Assembly: GCA_025558075.1 (NCBI GenBank)
Contig: JAHLKF010000008.1
Span: 558,001 to 622,000, forward strand
From: Gaertneriomyces semiglobifer
Lineage: Eukaryota; Chytridiomycota; Chytridiomycetes; Spizellomycetales; Spizellomycetaceae
DNA: 64,000 bases
Direction: 5' to 3'
Part shown: positions 11,436 to 20,847 of the stretch, one piece after another
Layout of the letters: every line of letters begins with the position of its first letter
Numbering within the stretch: the stretch's first letter is position 1
Program-made: the position numbers and the translations under genes
Notes under the pieces: model-generated
Seen by the model: the letters and a program-made list of their open reading frames with translations, nothing else
Databases searched by the model: none
Told to the model about the DNA's origin: nothing

Positions 11436-12800
11436 GTCGATTGAGCCTACATGAATGAGAGACATCAGATTTTGGGAAATGTTATTGGTCTATGTATGTA
11501 GGCAGGCTTACCAAAAATATAAACTCTGAAAGGATTTACCGAAGTTTAGTGCAAGATACAAGCGACTCTCTTGACGACGAACCGTACAAGGACCTCCACA
11601 GGAGGAAGCAGGAGCAACAGAAGCTGCCCCACACTCCACACCGCAGGGTGTGGATATGGCCTTTAAAAATGGACCGCCACAGTAAAGACTGGGTAAAGGC
11701 GAGTCAGCACCGGTACTGAGCGGGCTTGAATATGGAGCTTTTAAACCGACACCCTTGCGCAAAGAGACAGACACTACACGAAGTAGCCCAGTTCTTTGAC
11801 CTTCCAACAAGAAAAACCCTTCCAAATGCCGCCTGCCTTAAAACGTTGGTCCGTAGTGTCGATATCTTGGATATCAGGTCAGGTATATGTATGGAGATGA
11901 GATGAGTTTGCAGGGCGCGGAGCAAAATGTTACAGACAGACGCAGGCAGCGACACTATTCGAAGAGCTCTTGCGAATCGAAATAACGTTCAATAATTTTC
12001 GTCTTTGGGCCAACCACATCGGATATCCAATCGTTTCCCAGATGTGAAAAAAGGTTTGTTGAGCCTAAGCCGTCGTTTTCGTCTTCAAGCCCCTCCTTGC
12101 CAGATCTCTGCCGTTTTCCGCTCTAGTTTGATCTCCGGCGATAATTAAGTTGGAATAAGCGACTGAACGGGGGAGTAACCACTGCACAATGGAAGTCTAT
12201 GCCTGATGATTGTGCAGAGGGAAGACTGTGTGAATCTGCGTGGCAAATGCGGTGGGAAAACCGTATGTGAATATAATATGTGCTGTGCACTAGTAACAAT
12301 ATGCGTGTGTGTATGTGTGTGCCAAGGCAAAAGAAGGAAAATCTCCTGTGCAAAAGGGGGGGCGGTCTTAACCGGTCGCTCTTTATAAGAGGAATATATT
12401 ATTATTATTTTATTACTGATTGAAAGCGGGGCGGGGGGGCAAGTCACAAGTGGGGTTGGGGTTAAGTGTTGTTATTGGATCATTCTGTGGGCAAGTGACT
12501 TAAAGAGTGAGTGAGTGACCCGGGGGGGTTTGGTTGAACTTGGTTCGAGTTTAGGGACCGGGGGCAGGTGCGCACAATAATTATAATTGGGTTGCGGGGG
12601 GCGACTTGGCAAGTTGTATATGTACCCTCCGTCCGACATTAAGCTACGTTGAACGTGATTCTTGGTAATGGATGGTAATGGTTTGTGTGTATAATGTCGA
12701 CGGGTAACTTGTATGTGAGGGGCCTGCAAAAGTAAGTCGTTCTCGTAGTTTTTCCAGGCTGTGGGTCTCCTCTTTGCTATTATTGTGCCCTTTTAAATTT
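11436..12800. other. Long upstream region of the kinase gene
   Basis: No convincing coding sequence. It contains a degenerate GT-rich microsatellite near 12303-12322 and several G-runs (12360s, 12425-12440, 12520s, 12593-12602). A leader exon and intron of the kinase transcript probably fall between 11436 and 11510. Confidence 0.45.
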
Positions 12801-14026
12801 ACTATGTGCACACACCGCTGTTTGGCCTTGGGAATTTTCTTTTGCGAGCCGCAGCGTCCGCCCAACGCGTCGCCGAGTCAAAAGTCGAACCAATTAATTC
12901 ACAAAAATGGAAAATAAAGAGGGCGTTGTGGGGTCCGACCACCGCCCGCCCATCAGAGCGGATCAAAAAAGAAAAAGACCCGGCTCGAACCATTGGCCAA
13001 AATGAGAAAGTTGGCTTGGTGACGTTTCGACAGAAGCCAGCCAACGACGAGGAGCTCAGCAAAGAAGCTTCTAGACCAGCAAACGAGATTGCAAGAAAGG
13101 TATTCCACCATCTAAAGTATCTTAAAGATGATGTGGGATAAGAGCGACCTTCCCATTTTTATTTGGTGACCGTCCCAGCGAGGTCGCATTGACTGTGGTT
13201 CCGATGTATTGATTAGCTCCAAGCATAGTCATCTTGAATCATTTCTGATCGCGGATATGGGTATGACTGAGAGCGTGGTATCTAGAGGACTACAACAATC
13301 CTATCTCCATGTACCCGCACGTCCGGACCAAACGCTATGTTGCACGCCGAAGTTTTGGAAAGAGAGTACCCACTGTGTAAGAACGTGGGTGCTCCCTTAC
13401 AATACCGCTGCAATGGCCCACCACTAACCATAACCTGCTGTGGGACGGCCCACCGCTAAATCCTACATCCTCTTGTAAGGTCCAGTAGGATGCTAGCAGA
13501 ACTGCTTGTCTTCGCTCGCTATCTCGTTCCTCCTGGCAGGTAGGTACGACGTTGAGTTTTCGCTTTTGTAAGCCACATCTCCACGTTTCGGCAGCCGCCG
13601 GTTCGTAAACTGCTGTGCGATCTTTCTGGTTTCTACACCATTTTTCAAAATTGTGCCTCTGCTTTGTCTACCATGCATGAGACTAGACTAGCACACGAAG
13701 AACCCAATGATCCTCGCCAGGGCAGACTCAGTTGCAGAAAAATGAACTCAACCAGACTCTGACAGTCATGGTCTACTCTCTCCATCCCCGCGAGACTAGA
13801 TAGTCATTTTGGTTTGAAGTATCCCAATTCCTTTGCCTGACAGAACGCAAATCTAACGCACACTCTCCAGACCATTTTTTCTCTTGTTCAAAAATTCCTC
13901 TCAGTGGAGTTCCCTATGAGACGGAGAAAGTGTTGATGAACAGTGCGAAGGTTACGCGTTTGCGGAGTTTGCTTACGTAACCAAGGTTGCGAGGCCCTGT
14001 TCGCGTTCACACTGATATAGATAGCC
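12801..14026. other. Gene-poor accessory region, part 1
   Basis: An open frame of about 111 codons occurs on the plus strand (12806-13141) but has no internal ATG and no recognisable domain, so I do not call it a gene. Two short related blocks containing GGCCCACC followed by GCTAA or ACTAA occur near 13415 and 13446. Otherwise I see nothing recognisable. Confidence 0.4.
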
Positions 14027-14302
14027 ATGAACTTGCACGGTACATCTACACAATGCCCAAGCTTCCGTACTTCTCAGCGTTGGGCTTTTGCAAGGAAGAA
14101 TCCGGACGCAGAGTGGCAGGATTATGTGGACCATGCCGATGCTGTCTTGGCTTCCTTACGGGGTAGGCTGAACGACCAGCCTGAGCTGCTCACTACGCCA
14201 GTCTATAAGCGTTGGAGCTTTCTTGAAGAACGATGCAGAGGAGTGACGACAAGGCTTCGCACCTCACCGCCGAGAACTAGCATGGAACCGTTGATGAAAT
14301 GA
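14027..14302 (+). CDS. Small repeated ORF, copy 1 (91 aa, unknown)
   Basis: An ATG-initiated frame of 91 residues. Its middle, including AEWQDYV, HADAVLASL and RLNDQPELL, is closely similar to the ORF on the opposite strand at 16121-16279. DNA similarity covers about 14063-14208 against 16273-16122 and includes small indels that change the frame of the N-terminal part. Copy 1 continues past the shared block into an Arg-rich tail. It may be a real small gene family, a coding fragment carried by a mobile element, or decaying copies of one gene. No function can be assigned. Confidence 0.4.
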   Translation: MNLHGTSTQCPSFRTSQRWAFARKNPDAEWQDYVDHADAVLASLRGRLNDQPELLTTPVYKRWSFLEERCRGVTTRLRTSPPRTSMEPLMK

Positions 14303-15275
14303 AACCCCGGCCATCTTGCTGACAGTAATAACATAAGTTACGGACGCAGCCCACGGAACGCGCAAGGCACAAGAAATATGTATAACTCCTGCAATAAGGC
14401 AACCCACACAGAGGATGGATGGTAAGCACGCCGATCATCTATAAAATGACAATATCTGCCGTGCACATCAGTTATTCACCCAATCCTATGTCTGTGACGA
14501 TGGGAAGAAAAGAGAGAAGAAAACGCCGCATTCAGCGGTGCCATAGCTTTATTGGCAGATCAGACGTACATTGACGTTGCAAATCACTAGCATCAGCTGG
14601 AGATGGAAGCCGTGAACCGTTGTATTCCTTCGTTAGAAAACTCGGACATCCTTAATCGTACCTGTCAACGATTTCTCTAGAAGCACAAAATCAGGTTTCG
14701 GATGGCCACGTTCATCAAACACGTAGGTTGAATACAGCTGGAGCTGGAGCTGCAGGCTCTCAGCTGCTGCTACCCGGCAAGTGTTGGGTTCAAATATTTT
14801 CGAATCGCTTTCATTGTAATTGTATGTACAGTATATCAAGAAAGAATTTACATGCAAACTGTCATCCATACCCAGTCACCACATCAAAACATTGAGAAAC
14901 TGTTTGAGCACATAGTCCCCAGCTCAATGGCGTACGGCCTACCACCTAACGATGTATTATAATGCAATATTATTATCAGTTATAAGCAGCGCAGCGGTAT
15001 ACTCAATACGTGATATTTGCAGGGAATCCCCTGCGAATGACTTTCTCCGCTGGAGCTCTGAATGCCTCGGAATGCTGACAGAGATCCAACTGAAAACGTA
15101 CGTCGGACAACCTGACGGTATGCCATTTACATGCGCTCGGGCATGTCCCGGGGGAGGGAAATTGGACGTCCGCTGGGTATGCGGTAGGGTTAGCTAAGGG
15201 TGTAGCCGATGCATGCCAGACGTCGACGACCAATAAGGACCGTGCCACAAACAGTCGCAGCATCGCGTCATTCTC
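14303..15275. other. Gene-poor accessory region, part 2
   Basis: No recognisable gene or RNA. The 20-base segment at 15229-15248 recurs exactly at 16889-16908. Confidence 0.4.
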
Positions 15276-15485
15276 GGCTTGCTTTCTTGCTCGGGGTGGG
15301 TGATAGTAAGCTCCCACTATCCCCGCGAGCGCGCTCACTGCTGGGAGGTGATGACGCACGTCATTTCTTACTTGGGGGGGTTCGAACAAGGTCGCCGGCT
15401 TGCTTTCTTGCTCGGGGTGGGTGATAGCAAGCTCCCACTATTGACGCACGTCGTTTCTTACTAGGGGGGGTTCGAACAAGGTCGC
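15276..15485. repeat. Tandem duplication of a ~121-bp unit
   Basis: The block starting GGCTTGCTTTCTTGCTCGGG at 15276 is repeated from 15397. The second copy lacks about 30 internal bases. Both copies end with a G-run followed by TTCGAACAAGGTCGC, which resembles an RNA polymerase III B-box (GGTTCGANNCC) except in its last two bases. No tRNA fold was found around it. Confidence 0.75.
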
Positions 15486-15779
15486 AGAGAGTTTCGGTCC
15501 GGGTGCGATGAGCGCTAACGAGGTTGTCAGCGAGACGCTGTTCACGTTGCAGCATCCCTAAAACCATCTTTAGGAGCAGTTAGCAAATGACTGAGGCTCA
15601 TCAACGTCTATCACAACATACCAGGTGCCTGCGCTCTTTCTCGAACTGGGCCACCAACTAGAGTGCAATGAGAAAGATGGGAAAGAGCTGGGTTAGCAAG
15701 ATACACCTTCAAACAGAAGCAAGGGCCAGTGAGGGTATTGGGCAGGTACTAGGCAGCGGGCCGCAGGGACACGCGTTGG

Positions 15780-15998
15780 ACGGATATGGATGGACTTTCC
15801 ACTCCGCCTGGACAAGTACAGCTTATCCAAGAAGCCTTGCCAGGAGAACGGCACTCACACAAAGAACGACGGTCCCCTCCCTGCGGACACCACTCGGTAG
15901 TAAGACAGGACGGATATGAATGGACTTTCCACTTCGTCTGGACAAGTACAGCTTATACAAGAAGCCTTGCCAGGAGAACGCCGCTCCCAAAGAATGAC
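15780..15998. repeat. Tandem duplication of a ~130-bp unit
   Basis: The block beginning CGGATATGGATGGACTTTCC near 15781 recurs from 15911 with few substitutions. The second copy diverges after the shared AAGAA(T/C)GACGG segment. No conserved reading frame was identified across the copies. Confidence 0.75.
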
Positions 15999-16120
15999 GG
16001 CCCCCCCGTTCACATGGAACGGCATGCGGCTAGCTACCGAGAGTCGCATAATACCCTAGAAGTGGTTGGTACGTATGGGAACTCACCGTTTTCGCACGGA
16101 CGGCTCTCTGCCACTTTTCC

Positions 16121-16279
16121 CTAAAGACAGGCGTAATAAATAAGCAGCTCAGGCTGGTCGTTCAGCCTAGCCTGTAGGGAAGCCAAGACAGCATCGGCAT
16201 GAGCCACATAGTCCTGCCACTCTGCCTCCGAATTCTTCCTTACAAAAGCCCCAACGCTGAGAAGTAACGGAAACTTCAT
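16121..16279 (-). CDS. Small repeated ORF, copy 2 (52 aa, unknown)
   Basis: ATG at 16277-16279 and stop at 16121-16123 give 52 residues. They include AEWQDYV, HADAVLASL and RLNDQPELL, shared with copy 1 about 2 kb away on the other strand. The first ten residues are hydrophobic (MKFPLLLSVG). The ORF ends where the homology with copy 1 begins to decay, so this copy may be truncated. A TATAAAAG motif lies upstream on the same strand, at about 16335-16342. Function unknown. Confidence 0.4.
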   Translation of the reverse strand: MKFPLLLSVGAFVRKNSEAEWQDYVAHADAVLASLQARLNDQPELLIYYACL

Positions 16280-16381
16280 GCTGTGGTGTTGCCGAAGTAG
16301 TGAGTGTGGAGAAGAAGCGAACTCGTGCCCTTCTTTTATACGCTGAGGAACTGGGTTCCCACGCGTTCGTTCCCAGACCAA

Positions 16382-16427
16382 TTAGGGTTAATTTAATATG
16401 GCACAGTCATCTACGGGGTTAGGGTTA
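16382..16427 (+). repeat. Telomere-like TTAGGGTTA motifs
   Basis: TTAGGGTTA occurs at 16382-16390 and again at 16419-16427. TTAGGG is the common fungal telomere repeat. Two short isolated units are suggestive only and are not an array. Confidence 0.4.
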
Positions 16428-16471
16428 ATCAAGTAAATAGATGAATAGAGTGGCAATGGCACAGTCATCTA
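16399..16471 (+). repeat. Short dispersed repeat TGGCACAGTCATCTA (two copies)
   Basis: The 15-base string is at 16399-16413 and 16457-16471, each followed by a variant of YGGGGTT. The core GGCACAGTCATCTA recurs at 24531-24544, in the other gene-poor gap. Confidence 0.6.
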
Positions 16472-17527
16472 TGGGGTTCACACACAAATGAATGCACTTG
16501 CTTATTGATAGCAAAACAGGTGCGATTTCTGACATGCTTGCATCCATCTCATCGTTGAATTGAAAGCCGATCACGTTCTGAGCCAAGTTGTTTGTACGGT
16601 CATCATCCGTCTAATGTCCTCTGAGCTGAGTGCATGCTCGGCTTTAGCAGGAGCATTGAGTTTAATGCAAGAATTTCATGCACATCTGGTTCAACAGTCA
16701 AGTTATGTGAACGGGCCTTACTTGGTTTGCGGGTTGCGCTCCAAAAAGGTGGATGGGGAGTCTATGAACCATCAGCTCAGAAGAGACACTCGCTCGTCCT
16801 AGCAAGATCAATCAATGAGATGGAAGGATTTAAAGCAAGCGACGGGAAGTGCGCCGTCCCTATGATGAGAGCGTATTTCCTTGCTGTTACCAATAAGGAC
16901 CGTGCCACTCACGTGATCACGTGGTGTCGTTTTCTCCTTTAAAAAGCTGAAGGAAGCTGGTTTAAACCTCTTGGATAGATCTTCATGAGGACTCGCATAC
17001 AGTACCGTTTGGTCTTGCGGTGAAGAGGTAAGCATCATGAAGAAGAGCTTGTGGGGCAGTTGGCGCTTGCTAGGGCTGCGCGAATAGGAGAGCAAAAAAT
17101 GTTGGACGACTGGAGAGATGAGCCCATATAGAGTCAAGCCCTGAGTTCAAGATAGGCCCATCGGGATGCCGGAACATATACGGATCTCACCAGGGCCTAT
17201 CGTTGATGATATCTATTGTTCTGACCTGTTGTTGAGAAATGCTCTGCTCGTTACCGTAGCCTTCTGGTTCAGCGTTTGGCCAACTCAGACGAATAGGTTG
17301 CTGATCCCGTTTCAAACTTCACAGAGATCAAATCGAGCGAGCGATAGTTAGATAGTCCCTCAAGATATACCGTCAGCTTCACGCTGTTGTTCGCTATTAT
17401 CAATGCTAATAGAATATACATCATCAATATGCCAAAACTAGTTTCATCATTACGGTTTCGCTACCGCAACTGCCTATACGAACTACGGGTAGAAACGTGC
17501 TAAGCATTGCTCTGGTTTGAATTGTCG
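16472..17527. other. Gene-poor accessory region, part 3
   Basis: Only short, overlapping open frames without recognisable domains. The 20-base repeat at 16889-16908 and the palindrome next to it are the visible structure. Confidence 0.4.
16910..16923. repeat. Perfect 14-bp palindrome of two E-boxes
   Basis: CACGTGATCACGTG reads the same on both strands and contains two CACGTG E-boxes, the target of bHLH factors. No gene start is close enough to assign it to a promoter with confidence. Confidence 0.5.
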
Positions 17528-18583
17528 TCATGGTGGTTGCGAGGGGCCTGAAATCCATCTATCGACAGAAAGCACGATGTCCGCCATCTGCTTCTTGCGA
17601 GCCAGCATTTGCGCGGCTAGGATATTCCGTTGGTCGAGGTACCCATAGTCGAGCAGCAATTGCATCACGCCACTATTGCCTGGCTGAATGACTCTGTCCA
17701 GAAACTGCGTTTCTGCCTCACTCAGAACGTTGTCAAGAGGTGTGTTTTGAACAGGACTTGTTGGCTCCCTCAAAAGCTGCAGGTCCCTCCATCTCGTGAG
17801 TATTAATCTTGCCATTTCCTCACCCGCCATGCATGCCCAAAGTACCGCATTACTTCGAGGGTCAGCAAACGGGTCCCACTCCGTCTCTTCCAGGAGGACT
17901 TCAACCACCTTGGTCTGCTTCGCTTTCAACGCGATATCTCCCAAAACATGCGTACGCGTGCAGGCATCCGGACGAAATCTCAATATCGCCTTGATGACTT
18001 CCACCTGCCCACGGTGCGTGGATCGAAACAACAAAGGTTCGATAGATAACACGGGGATACGGCGATGAGCTCGGCGGTGGAGCGCCAAGTCCGATGGCGG
18101 CGATGTAGTCGAGACTTGAACCAAAGCCGAGCCGAGCATCTGTTCTAGAGTCGGTCTCACGCAGTCGATCCTCAGCACTGCATCTACTACTTCCTCGTAC
18201 CCGGCATTGACCGCTCTCGTCAGCATCCATCGGCTCACTTGCCCATCCAGTTGGCAGCCACGCGCTTCCACAAACATTTGCATGAACTTGCGGTTTGAAT
18301 GAACGATGCGCGGGACGCAGACACCACTGCTACTTGCGCTCTCACCCTCGTCATCGCTCCCAGCGTCGTACGACCGGAAAGAAACTTTACGGGCGAGTTC
18401 GCTTTCTAGTTGGAACGCGTTCCTGTATAGCCATAAGCGATGGGCGTGCGCAGAGTCTGCAAGCTCAGCAAATGAATGACACGAGAGCGATAATTGATGA
18501 GGATGCACTAGGTACGAGAAAATGGAGTAGTGCAGTTCAGAAGGCAGCGAGTGTAGTGTTGGTGTTGGTAGCGTGTCGGCCAT
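17528..18583 (-). CDS. F-box protein with degenerate ankyrin-like repeats
   Basis: Single-exon gene of 351 residues, starting at the ATG at 18581-18583. Residues about 6-45 (LPSELHYSIFSYL) match the start of an F-box, the Skp1-binding motif of SCF ubiquitin ligases. The rest is helical, with spaced segments such as EEVVDAVL, VEVIKAILRF and TKVVEVLLE, which look like diverged ankyrin helices. It would be expected to recruit a substrate to an SCF complex; the substrate is unknown. It is divergent from PRI2 with 221 bases between the start codons, so they may share a promoter. The F-box call rests on pattern alone. Confidence 0.7.
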   Translation of the reverse strand: MADTLPTPTLHSLPSELHYSIFSYLVHPHQLSLSCHSFAELADSAHAHRLWLYRNAFQLESELARKVSFRSYDAGSDDEGESASSSGVCVPRIVHSNRKFMQMFVEARGCQLDGQVSRWMLTRAVNAGYEEVVDAVLRIDCVRPTLEQMLGSALVQVSTTSPPSDLALHRRAHRRIPVLSIEPLLFRSTHRGQVEVIKAILRFRPDACTRTHVLGDIALKAKQTKVVEVLLEETEWDPFADPRSNAVLWACMAGEEMARLILTRWRDLQLLREPTSPVQNTPLDNVLSEAETQFLDRVIQPGNSGVMQLLLDYGYLDQRNILAAQMLARKKQMADIVLSVDRWISGPSQPP

Positions 18584-18804
18584 GCCCCCCTTCCTGACGA
18601 AATTGACAGGTTCAGCCCTGGCCTGCTTTTGGTCTATGTCTCTCCTGTAAATAAAAAGCCAAAGACAATGCAATGCAAACAGGGTATCTAATTGAAAGGA
18701 GAGCACTCTTTGCTTTCTTTTAAGTGGAGCGTCTGCGGATTGCAAAGGAGCAAGCGACGTCCAAATAAACCCCTCCCGCACCCTCCGGTCTTATCGATAA
18801 TTTC

Positions 18805-20547
18805 ATGGACGTCCAGGAGGTTTGGCGCGAAGCTTCCGCCCAGATGGACATCCGTGCGGAGAGAGAGAAACGAAACCGCAGCCTTCCCCCCCGCCCCGCA
18901 CTCACAATGCTCAAGCAACAGCAACGATCGTCGGCATCGTCGCCATTTGTTTCGAGAACATCAGCTAACGCCGCCGCTTCAGGCATTGCCGGCGCATCCG
19001 CTGCCCATCCAGAAGTCACCTACCCTGCCCTCGCACCTTACCCGTCTTTACTCTCTTTCTACCCCGTGGCACCAGCACATTGCCTGACGATTAGGGAGTT
19101 TGAATCAGCGGCATTAGATCGATTGCGTGTGCTGCGTGCTTTGGAAACGGCCCACATTCGCTTTGGCGGTGCGAACCAAGAAGCCAACATCAACAGATTC
19201 CTTCAACCCATTATTGAGGCAAACTTGCCGTTCACTAGAAATGCGCGCATAAGACATGTCGGTGTGGACAAGGTTGTTCAAGAGAGAAGAAAGGATCAGG
19301 TTGGGCATTGGATTCTCAAGCTAGCCTTCAGCAGAGGAGGATCAGATAGTGATGAGGCGCGGTGGTGGATACGACAGGAAACGAGACTGTTCTCATACAG
19401 ATGGATTATCGAAGAACTCTCTGAGCGTGATCGGTTCATCAAATCGTTGGACTGGAGTATTTTGAACATCTCCCCTGTGCCGCCTAAAGATAAGGATGCC
19501 GTACGAGAACCTCTCAAGCAAACCTATAATCTGACAGACGAAGACGTGGACCGCCTGAGCTTTTACACCGTTCCTTTTACGCAACTTCTTGACCTGGTTG
19601 GTAGGCGCTCAGTCTACATTCAAGCAGGCCTTGCCTATGTCTCTGATCGTGACCACCTTCACCTGCTGCTCACGGCGTACAAACAGCTGTTGACTGCACA
19701 AGTGGACCTCGCGTGCAAAGCCCTTCCACAACTGGATGAAGATGACCGTATCCTACCTATCCTCAGCTCACTTGCTAAACAGCACGTTTCTAAAGCATAC
19801 TCACCGAGCGTGACTGGCGATCAGATAACCCACACTCAAGTTGACACGCTTGCGCACAATGGTACTTTCCCGCCATGCATGGTCAACATCCACAACCAAT
19901 TGCGACGGGACGGTCATTTGAAACACATGGGACGTTTGACATATGGGTTGTTCCTCAAAGGCACCGGCTTGCCCCTCCAGGAAGCACTCTTGTTTTGGCA
20001 GAAGGCTTTCACCAAGATCAACGAGGACCAGTTCCAAAAGCAATATGCATACAACGTACGCTATAATTATGGTCTCGAAGGAAAACGTATGGACTATTCA
20101 CCCTACAGCTGCATGAAACTCATCACGGGAAGCGGGCAGAATGCGGATCATGGATGTCCCTTCAAATACTTTCCCCCTGACCAGTTGCGGCAGCTCGTCT
20201 CTACGTACTCGGCTGGTGGCGAGGCGGTTATGACTGAGGTGGTTAGAATGGCAAGAGAAGGGCACTATCAGGTTGCATGTGGGAGGTTGCTTGAAGGAAC
20301 AAAAGGAGCTGTGCATCAGCTGGCTAAGGAACGATTTGACAGCGAAAAGAATAAAGCTGATGACCCGGCTCAGGGTGAATCGGAGCGATGGGAAGGCGCA
20401 GTGGAGCATCCTAATCAGTGGGCAGATATGATGAGAGGTACCAAGAGCCGCAGAGTCAATAGGGATAGAACGGCACCCACGAATGAGAGCGGCCGTGCGG
20501 TTGACGTAGATGAGGAGCTTGAAGACGAGATGGATATTGATCGGTAG
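18805..20547 (+). CDS. PRI2: DNA primase large subunit
   Basis: Single-exon frame of 580 residues, the usual length for eukaryotic primase large subunits. The four cysteines that bind the 4Fe-4S cluster are at residues 358 (FPPC), 436 (YSC), 451 (HGCPF) and 492 (ACGRLLE). Their spacing is close to that of the yeast protein. The subunit pairs with the catalytic PRI1 and polymerase alpha to begin RNA-DNA primers at replication forks; its C-terminal Fe-S domain contacts template and initiating nucleotides. The first 70 residues are Ser/Ala-rich and probably disordered. The tail is acidic. Confidence 0.95.
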   Translation: MDVQEVWREASAQMDIRAEREKRNRSLPPRPALTMLKQQQRSSASSPFVSRTSANAAASGIAGASAAHPEVTYPALAPYPSLLSFYPVAPAHCLTIREFESAALDRLRVLRALETAHIRFGGANQEANINRFLQPIIEANLPFTRNARIRHVGVDKVVQERRKDQVGHWILKLAFSRGGSDSDEARWWIRQETRLFSYRWIIEELSERDRFIKSLDWSILNISPVPPKDKDAVREPLKQTYNLTDEDVDRLSFYTVPFTQLLDLVGRRSVYIQAGLAYVSDRDHLHLLLTAYKQLLTAQVDLACKALPQLDEDDRILPILSSLAKQHVSKAYSPSVTGDQITHTQVDTLAHNGTFPPCMVNIHNQLRRDGHLKHMGRLTYGLFLKGTGLPLQEALLFWQKAFTKINEDQFQKQYAYNVRYNYGLEGKRMDYSPYSCMKLITGSGQNADHGCPFKYFPPDQLRQLVSTYSAGGEAVMTEVVRMAREGHYQVACGRLLEGTKGAVHQLAKERFDSEKNKADDPAQGESERWEGAVEHPNQWADMMRGTKSRRVNRDRTAPTNESGRAVDVDEELEDEMDIDR

Positions 20548-20847
20548 TTTTACAGCTAGTCCCAACTTTGAGCGCCCGTTGAGTAATTGTATATATGGCT
20601 TATTATAACTGCTGCTAGCGGCCAATAATGGATTTGTAAGGCGCAGACCTTTCACCGGCAAGAGTAAAGCAGGTTTCTAGCTATGGCCTCCTTAAGCCAA
20701 CTAATCTATTTAGTACGGATGTACGGAACTACTACATTACGATGACTAGGATATCGGCGCTACTAACGTAACGGTAAAAAAAAATCTAGCACTCTTCCGG
20801 TCGACGCCCAAAACGCCACAGCTTTAAAACGACAAATGTCAATCAGC
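20548..20847. other. Convergent 3' region
   Basis: 300 bases between the stop codons of PRI2 and the zinc-finger gene. A short A-run lies near 20775; no gene is seen. Confidence 0.5.

Noticed and set aside
12806..13141. 111-codon frame in the gene-poor region
   Set aside because: No ATG in frame, no splice signals that help, no domain.
15470..15485. tRNA gene suggested by GGTTCGAAC
   Set aside because: No acceptor stem, D-arm or anticodon arm can be built upstream; only the B-box-like string is present.
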